Assembly: GCA_032191485.1 (NCBI GenBank)
Contig: JAVDOI010000010.1
Coordinates: forward strand, 7,309,318-7,373,317
Reading direction: 5' to 3'
From: Leptoclinus maculatus
Taxonomy: Eukaryota; Chordata; Actinopteri; Perciformes; Stichaeidae
DNA: 64,000 bases
The notes under the pieces: generated by a model
Databases searched by the model: none
What the model was told of the DNA's origin: nothing
Seen by the model: the letters and a program-made list of their open reading frames with translations, nothing else
Part shown: positions 1 through 7,276 of the stretch, in pieces
Layout: each line of letters begins with the position of its first letter
Numbering within the stretch: position 1 is the first letter of the stretch
Position numbers and translations under genes: made by a program

Positions 1-142
1 ACTAGTGACAATTGACAAACTATGAATATAATGACAATAACTGTCAGCCCTAATTGTATTGTTTAAAATCACATGCTATAAGTCACAGGACTGTCTATCA
101 TATAACACATCTTCTAGCATCAGCAGACAAACTAGAGTGCAC

Positions 143-318
143 CTGTTGACATAAGGTTTGACCACAGTGATGCCGACCACAAAGAACATGAGCACAGAGA
201 AGGCCATCATGGCGAAGCCCAGCAGGACGGCTCTGTCCTCCCCGACACTCGACACCGGCATCTGTGTCCGAGCTCGATGCCCCCCACGCCCATCCACCCC
301 GCTACTCCACTCCTGCTC
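143..318 (-). CDS. kcnmb3: BK channel beta-3 subunit (KCNMB3-like), exon with first membrane segment (partial gene)
   Basis: This exon encodes the N-terminal cytosolic stretch and first transmembrane helix of a regulatory beta subunit of the large-conductance calcium-activated potassium channel. The diagnostic stretch is GEDRAVLLGFAMMAFSVLMF followed by FVVGITVVKPYVN. From memory, human KCNMB3 has GEDRAVMLGFAMMGFSVLMF at this place, while KCNMB2 has GEDRAILLGLAMMVCSIMMY, so beta-3 is the better match. The 3' edge is a GT donor (GTGCAC, weak) on the minus strand just below 143, where KCNMB genes also have a junction. The 5' edge is less sure: an AG at 319-320 gives an open frame beginning EQEWSSG, other AGs lie nearby, and an ATG exists at 261. 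The extracellular Cys-rich loop, second membrane helix and C-terminus must lie left of the window. A (CA)n tract sits about 40 nt upstream of the acceptor. Identity is confident; the 5' boundary is provisional. Confidence 0.8.
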
Positions 319-356
319 CTGCGCTGTCGCTGTGTGAAGGAGCTCTCTGTGTCTCT

Positions 357-365
357 CACACACAC

Positions 366-408
<43 letters not shown>
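357..408. repeat. (CA)n microsatellite
   Basis: Nearly pure CA dinucleotide run with one G interruption. On the minus strand it is a GT run just upstream of the kcnmb3 exon acceptor. It generates spurious poly-Cys/Val reading frames. Confidence 0.95.
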
Positions 409-409
<1 letters not shown>

Positions 410-1358
410 GATGTAATGATTTTATCCAAGAGTGATTCAAATAAGATTTCTGATTCGATGCCTCATCAAATTTCATGTTCGACGCATAAAATTATTTGGT
501 TCATTTGATAAATGTTCTATTCTTTCACACGATTCCCTTCAGGGCTGAAAGTATCCCGAACAGATTTTGACTTTTTTAAAATAAAAAACATAGTTTGCAC
601 GAGTTCAAAGATTGAGATTTATTTGCAAGTTTAAACTTTGGGACAGAGTGGAAGCAGCTCCGGTGGCTAAAGATTTAAGTAGCATTTGTCTTTCAAACTC
701 CATAACCACAGTTAATAACACAGACTTTCTGGAAATCTGAATGTGGAGGTTTGTTATAAAACTCCACCTAATGGTGTCACAACAGTGTTTTCTAAGACTT
801 TCCGCCCGGTCGATGGTCCTCTCTTACCGTGTCTGCCGCCTGCGAGCACCCTGCAGGTTCGTGTTAATGGGGATGGTGAACGACCTCCGGGGAGAAGCTG
901 TGTTCAAGAACATACCCACTCCTATCTCTGTCTCATCCACCTCCCAGTCCTGAATATGTGAATCCGCCTAACAAGCTCTTCTCTCTCTCTGAAAGTCAAA
1001 ATGTCCTTCTGTTCTGTCAACCGCTGATCGTCTTGTGTCTCAGATGATGCACGGTGAGTGAGTGAACCAGATTACAGTTTATTCACTGGGAGGCTTCCTG
1101 TTGTTTACCAAGGCTCAAAGGTGAGTGCAACAACATGTTCCACCCTCGTGTGTGTTTCTATAGGAACCACCACAGGTACAGTAAGACAGGTAGGATGCTA
1201 ATGGCCTCTCAGTGGGCCTGTGAGGCTCAGCTGCACGTAAGCAGTTTGTCACGGAAAAGCAGAATGAATCCCTTCTTGAATATTAACTTTCTACACCGAA
1301 TGAAACAGCATGATGACAGTACATGTTCGTAGAAGATCAACCATCTTTACGGACATTT

Positions 1359-1431
1359 ACACACACACACACACACACACACACCTACACACACACACCT
1401 ACACGCACACACACACACACCTACACGCACA
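1359..1431. repeat. Compound (CA)n / CTACACG microsatellite
   Basis: CA runs interrupted by repeated CTACAC(G) units. The same CTACACGCAC interruption recurs in the array at 1732-1817, suggesting the two arrays share an origin. Confidence 0.9.
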
Positions 1432-1731
1432 TCAATACACGTGTACCTTACCAACAGTGCACTGTCGGGCTACTCTAACCAAGAGGGAACTTGTGTTTCT
1501 GGTCATTTTAAAAATACTAAAATGGGATATAAAATTTACTTTTATAGTCTTTAACCAGTATATTACTTCAAATGTGCTTTTTAATTTGTTTTAAAGAAAT
1601 TGCCAAGAGGGGACTTCTTTGAGTGATGTCTACCTATCAAAGAGGGGACTTCACTATAGTGGAGCTGCATGCACCTATTATTTCACTTTAACCACAAAAA
1701 CTGTTTCTTTAAAAAATGGATAGTTAAACTT

Positions 1732-1762
1732 TACACACACACACACACACCTACACGCACAC

Positions 1763-1800
<38 letters not shown>

Positions 1801-1817
1801 TCACACACACACATACA
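1732..1817. repeat. Compound (CA)n microsatellite
   Basis: CA dinucleotide run with CTACACG and ACGC interruptions, matching the pattern of the array at 1359-1431. Confidence 0.9.
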
Positions 1818-2413
1818 CAACAGATACTGACCCAAACATGCTTGTTCTGCAACATTTTATTATCCCGTTGGCCCGTCGAGCTGGAAGCCTCTCACATTGT
1901 TCCGACAGTGTGTGTCAAGAGTGCAAGTTGCTGAGCAAGTTTATATGTGTTATTCAAACAATCCAAACAACCTTGAATTATTCATGGTTTGCTGGAGAAA
2001 CATATGGAGGTATTAACTTGGTGACAGTTCAGTTTAATATAACAAGCCCAAGGCTGGGAACACCACAGCAGCTTGAGAATAGAGCCAACTATTCAATAAA
2101 ACAGACAGCAGCGCCATACCAAATGTATTCAGTGTTGAATTCAAAAGAGCATTATCTTTTGAGGGGAATAAGGCATCTTATTCTGGGAAATGTAATTGCA
2201 GTTTATCTGATATATTTTATACCCTGTATGTTTTTATTACTGCGTGTGAGGCATTGTGTTTGTGAACGGCAACGTTATTCATATCTACGGCCTACAGGAG
2301 GGCAGATAGGTCTGGCACACTTCTTCACTGGGCTGTGGGAGAATAAAGTGCTTTTGGTGAAACTGAAGAAAACAAGATTAAAAATGTATAAAGCTCAGTG
2401 TACTTTACCTCAC

Positions 2414-2430
2414 CTGGTAACCCGAGACAT
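2414..2430 (-). other. Candidate upstream mini-exon with start codon and splice donor (possibly kcnmb3 exon 1)
   Basis: On the minus strand an ATG at 2430 opens MSRVT and, after 17 coding bases, meets a strong donor AG|GTGAGG. The surroundings (2400-2480) are GC-richer than their neighbours, as at a first exon. KCNMB3 genes have short, variable first coding exons. The donor is phase 2, whereas the best-looking acceptor of the kcnmb3 exon (at 319) is phase 0. A match needs a poor phase-2 acceptor, so this is only a candidate. Confidence 0.2.
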
Positions 2431-2814
2431 TGCCTTGACCGAGAGGCTCTCGGCGTGGTGCTGCGCTGCGGACGTGACTCAAAGAGAATTTCCTCTTTAA
2501 CATAAATGGCTAATGGAAACGGGCTACTGCAATAATCTCACTGGACTGTGTTGTTTGCTACTGCTGATTTGATGTATTCTGCCCTGTGTTTTCAGGTCTC
2601 AACCCTGCTGAAACTTCTTCTGCAAGAGAAGCCTCGTATGATCCCAGTTTTCCGTTTCTAAGAAGTTCGAACAATGACCTTCACAATTGTTGGGGCAAAT
2701 TCCTCCGACTATTCGGAGCAGCAAGTTGGACTAATTGAACGCACAGGGTTTCCTGTCATCTGATAATGCCGCTCAACGACATTTGTGAACAACATGTGCA
2801 GCAAGAGGTTGGCG

Positions 2815-2822
2815 TATAAAAG
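2815..2822 (+). promoter_or_regulatory. TATA box upstream of mfsd8-like gene
   Basis: A consensus TATAAAAG lies in GCGTATAAAAGGC context, 28 nt before the ATG at 2843. A TATA-directed start normally falls 25-31 nt downstream, which would coincide with the start codon. Either the mRNA is nearly leaderless, initiation is shifted, or this TATA is not the one used. Confidence 0.45.
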
Positions 2823-2842
2823 GCAGCAAGTCATTGAGCACA

Positions 2843-2918
2843 ATGGATTATCTCCGAAAGAGGAATCTAACTTTTCTTACTATTGGATTGATATTTATGC
2901 TGAACGGCATTGAGTACG
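2843..2918 (+). CDS. mfsd8-like exon 1
   Basis: Residues 1-25, beginning MDYLRKRNLTFLTIG and entering TM1. Ends TAC G|GTAAGT (phase 1). The upstream frame stays open back past the TATA box without another in-frame ATG nearby, so this ATG was chosen. Confidence 0.85.
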
Positions 2919-5202
2919 GTAAGTTCATTATTACAGCTTTATGGACTTGAGTACATGAGATAATAGCCTCATTAGAGCAGAATCTGCCTGGCATTTTGGC
3001 TTCAAGCGCTCATCACAGAATATATTTATTCACTGTGTGAGTAAACAAGGCTTGTCATTTACACATCTCCCCTCCTTTTCCTCCACACTTGTCCTCCTCC
3101 GTGCCTTCTCTGGTGGTCTCAGCCGTCATTCTGCCTACAATATGGAGTTATCTGCAGATTTTGGAGGCCCCCCCTTACTTCCTGGGTCTGGGTTTGTCTG
3201 CCTTCAGTCTGAGCGGACTGCTCACAGGCCCACTTTTTGGGTTATGGTCAGATCGGAACCAAACTACAAAGTCCGTCATCCTTTTCTCCAATCTTTTTGA
3301 GATTGCCGGTGAGTAATCAAACCACAAGGCAAATCACATGGAGTCTGATTATAGAAGCCACTGGCACGACTGTGTGTTTCAACTCAAACTGTAGCTCGTA
3401 CTTGGGCTCATTCATTATTCACTACGCTATACTTAAGAGACCTTCAATGTAAAGCACTATAAAGTGTCCATGTTTCATCTAAATGTTTCCTTTGTTTAGC
3501 CTGAATGTGCAATGCATGATGGTAGTTACCTTCAAGTCAGTGACCGTAAATTGTACACTACTTGACACAAAAGTAAAATGGATTCATCACCTGGGCACCA
3601 TGGAATGTCTGTGCAACATTTCATGGCTATTCATCTGATATATTTCATGTTTTTTTTTTTTGCTGCTGGTATTTCAGTCACAACCTTTAAGTGAAGCGTT
3701 TGTTTCACACTGGAGACGCTTTTCTCAGCATGATTTTCATCTTTATTTGTCCTCAGGTAACTTCATGTATTTTATTGGATACTCAAAGTGGCTGTTGCTA
3801 TCCAGTCGTCTTGTAACAGGTGACGCACACACACCGCTCACATGCACGCATGTCATGAAATAACAGCCAAAGCATGTACTGTATCAGCACGCTGTGAGGT
3901 GTCACAGAAAGATGCTGTTTCCTTCTCAGGTGTCGGCGCAGGAGCGGGCTCCTCCATCTTTGGTTTCCTGACTCGGAGCACGAAGCCAGAGGAGCGCGCT
4001 GGCGTCTTCGCAGCCATCATGGCCTGTCGACAAGCTGGCCTCCTTGTGGGTCAGTTTCCCCCCCCTTCATCTTACCGCAGAGAGAGAGGGGTCATGTCCC
4101 CTCCCTCCACCTCCTCTGTCTTCTGAGAAATATCAGACACGGGAGACGATGTGATGTCTTCTTTGATGTTCAGTTTCAACCGTGAGAGGGAGACATTCAA
4201 TAAGATGGAGGCTACCGTCTCCACACATCCTCTGTTTTTTTACTCCTTCTCCTCTTTAAAGCTCTTCTTCCTGTCTCTCTCCAGGGCCGGCGTTCAACCT
4301 GTTCCTGCGGCTGTGTGATTTCAAACTGGGGCCCTTTGTTGTGAACAAATATACATCTCCTGGGGTAACAGCATCCAGATAATCAGTAATCTAAGGTTCT
4401 CTGAAAGCCTCATGAATACAGAAACAACCTTTAGAAATAGTCGCTGCACATTCTGCACTCCTCCTGGCTCACACGTCTTCTTTTATCTTCTTTGTAGAAG
4501 AATACAAAAATGCCTGCAGCAATACTCTGGCCCGTAACAACTGAAATCGATCTATTTCCACCTCACGAGTCTCTGAATAAAACACCTGTAGAACAGTTGC
4601 AGCTTAAATGAGATATAACAAAGCTCTTAAATTCCATTTTTCCACATAATGTGACGCTGCACGACTCTCTATATTTCACCGTGCCAGGTTACTTTGTCTT
4701 CCACACTCTCCTTCATATATCCAACGCTTTATCTCTCCTGAGAGTTTTCTTGGATTTTGATGTTGTGAAAAGACATAATATTTGAGGATGTGTTTAATCT
4801 TTTTCCTCCTTACTCTCAGATCTTCATGTGCGTGTTGTGGGTGCTGCTCCACTTTGTCGTCCTGGCTCTATACTGGGATGTACCACCCATCAGCTCAGAG
4901 GAGGGCACGGCGATGGTGGAGATGAAGGAAGAGGATGATGAGGAGGTGCTGCTGATGGGGTCCGAGGAGGAGCCGCTGCACACCTACAGAGCTGTCAACT
5001 CTGACCAATTGGAGACCTCCACCTCGTCTGGGACGCAGCCCTTCAGAGGCTTCAGCGCCAGCAGAGGTGAGCGAGCAGGTTTGACTGCCTGTTCCGAACA
5101 ATGACTGTCATCTTTCCTCTGCCTTATTTGTGGGATTCAGGTAGGAAGAGGTGTCAGTGCCAATGCACATGTTTTGTATCAGCTCTATTGATTTCCTTGC
5201 AT

Positions 5203-5299
<97 letters not shown>

Positions 5300-5536
5300 C
5301 TTTCCATTCTTCAGGTCTCTCTGAGGAGATCTGTGTGGCATGTCGGATCACATTCCCTGTATATTGATTGGACTTGTGTGTGTGTGTGTGTGGATTATGT
5401 TATGAGTGTGCATGTATATGTATGATGTCAGTTGTCCTATTGGATTAGTGTCATAGTAGGTTTACATGGGATGCAAGCAGATATTGTGTGCCGTTATTGA
5501 TTAACTCTTTCTTTACGTTGTTTGTGTGTGTTGGTC

Positions 5537-5590
<54 letters not shown>

Positions 5591-7240
5591 TGTCAAACCT
5601 TCAAATCGATTCTCTCACTCTTTGAGGATGTGCCAAAGGGATGGACAGTAGCTTTCGTTTTTTGTATTGACCGGGTTGCTGTGGTTGACTTGTGGATGAA
5701 ATGGAGACAGCATTGGTAATGTGGTCAACATTTTTCTTATCGATTCCTTTTTTAAATTTGAGCTTGTGAGCAAAAGTGGAGGATGTCTTGCAGCTTCTGC
5801 ACATAGCAGTGTCTGTTTGCTTTTTCAGTGAATTCATTCATTCAAACATTTATTTAAGCCTCGAAAATCATTGAGGCTCCCATCAATGCAATGATGACAA
5901 AAAACACACACAATGAAACAAATCAAAAGAAAAGAGGACAATACTCTGTGAAACACTTACACACTGAGGTAAAGTGGTTTGAGATCGTCGTCTTGAATTG
6001 TCCGGGGGTAGTGAGAGTGTTTCAGATAATTTCATGTGTTTGGTGCACAAAAACTAAATGCAGATATTCTTGAAGCATAAGAAAGTTAGTCGAGCCAGTT
6101 ATTGATCCTCCCCAACTTTTTTTTGTATAAGTGAAATATCTTTGAAAACAAAGTCAGCTCTTTCACTTGCTTGCATCAAGTCTTTGTATTTCTGGTTGGG
6201 GGCTATGCATCATGAACAACTGTGTGAATTTCTTTGCTTTGGGGGCAAATATTTAGCACTAAGAAACAGTATTTAACTAATTAATAATGGTCTACAGGAA
6301 GAGTTAAACATCTTGCGAAACAAGCTTGGTTGCTGAGAGTTAGATGTTACATTTCTCGGTCAGTTACAGACTAAACACACAAAACAAACAAGATATGCTG
6401 GCAGGCAGACTTTGTCACTTTTGGACAGAGCATTGCTGTTTCCCTGTTTACAGTCTTTATGCTAAGCTAACCAGTTGCTGGCTCTAGCTTTATATTCATC
6501 CTACAGAGTGGTATGTGGGTATTAACCTGACAGAGAGGGTCAAATGAAAAACGTTATCAAGTTGCATCATGGAAGTTGTTACGTGAGCTCGACTCACATA
6601 TAAAGAACAAAAACACGTATATCTCTTCCTCTGCTGTGTTGGTACTGTAAAATCATTCTCTGCAAGAATGCAGAGCCCATTTAAACCCATATGATTAAAA
6701 TCTATCAACTGATGTTGCATACTGTAATGCAGTAATTCACAAAAATAAAATCATATAGATAATTCTAAAAACATTGAACAGAGAGAACTGAACCATAGTA
6801 GATCACACACTGTAATATCAAGCCATTCCACCAGCCATCTGGCACGTACTTCCAAATTTAGCAGCAAGCCCAGCTCATTTTTACTCCTCTCCAAGTCCAT
6901 AAGGGGTTTTTTTGTTCCAGGAAAAGCTGGTATCAAATGTTTGAATTCATTATAGATATATATATCTATATCTATATCTATATAGATATAGATATATATA
7001 TCCTTGTGATCATGTGATCATGTTTCAGAAAAAAGCAGAATCCTCACTTATCTCTAGAAAAAGACAGTTTTTGGCAGCCAGGATTCATCACTGCCTGCCT
7101 CTTTCAGTCTTAAGATTACCTTCAGATTAATACGTTTTCTTAAACTTTATTTCGACCAAACTTGCCCGTTGGAACTTTCAATTCAATGGCACCACTTGAG
7201 CTTGTTATATGATTTTCTCCTCATTTTCTCTGGTTTTCAG

Positions 7241-7276
<36 letters not shown>

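Larger units (their letters stand above)
409..2407. other. Intron/intergenic region between kcnmb3 exon and mfsd8-like gene
   Basis: AT-rich sequence upstream (minus sense) of the kcnmb3 exon. It holds two compound CA microsatellites (1359-1431 and 1732-1817) and otherwise no coding signal that I recognise. An open frame at 1838-2500 has no family resemblance and is probably chance. Confidence 0.6.

Noticed and set aside
1838..2500. 220-codon plus-strand open frame
   Set aside because: No recognisable domain, composition of an AT-rich intergenic stretch, no splice or Kozak support.
5101..5425. Poly-(His-Thr) and poly-(Cys-Val) open frames
   Set aside because: Translation of a CA microsatellite in several frames.
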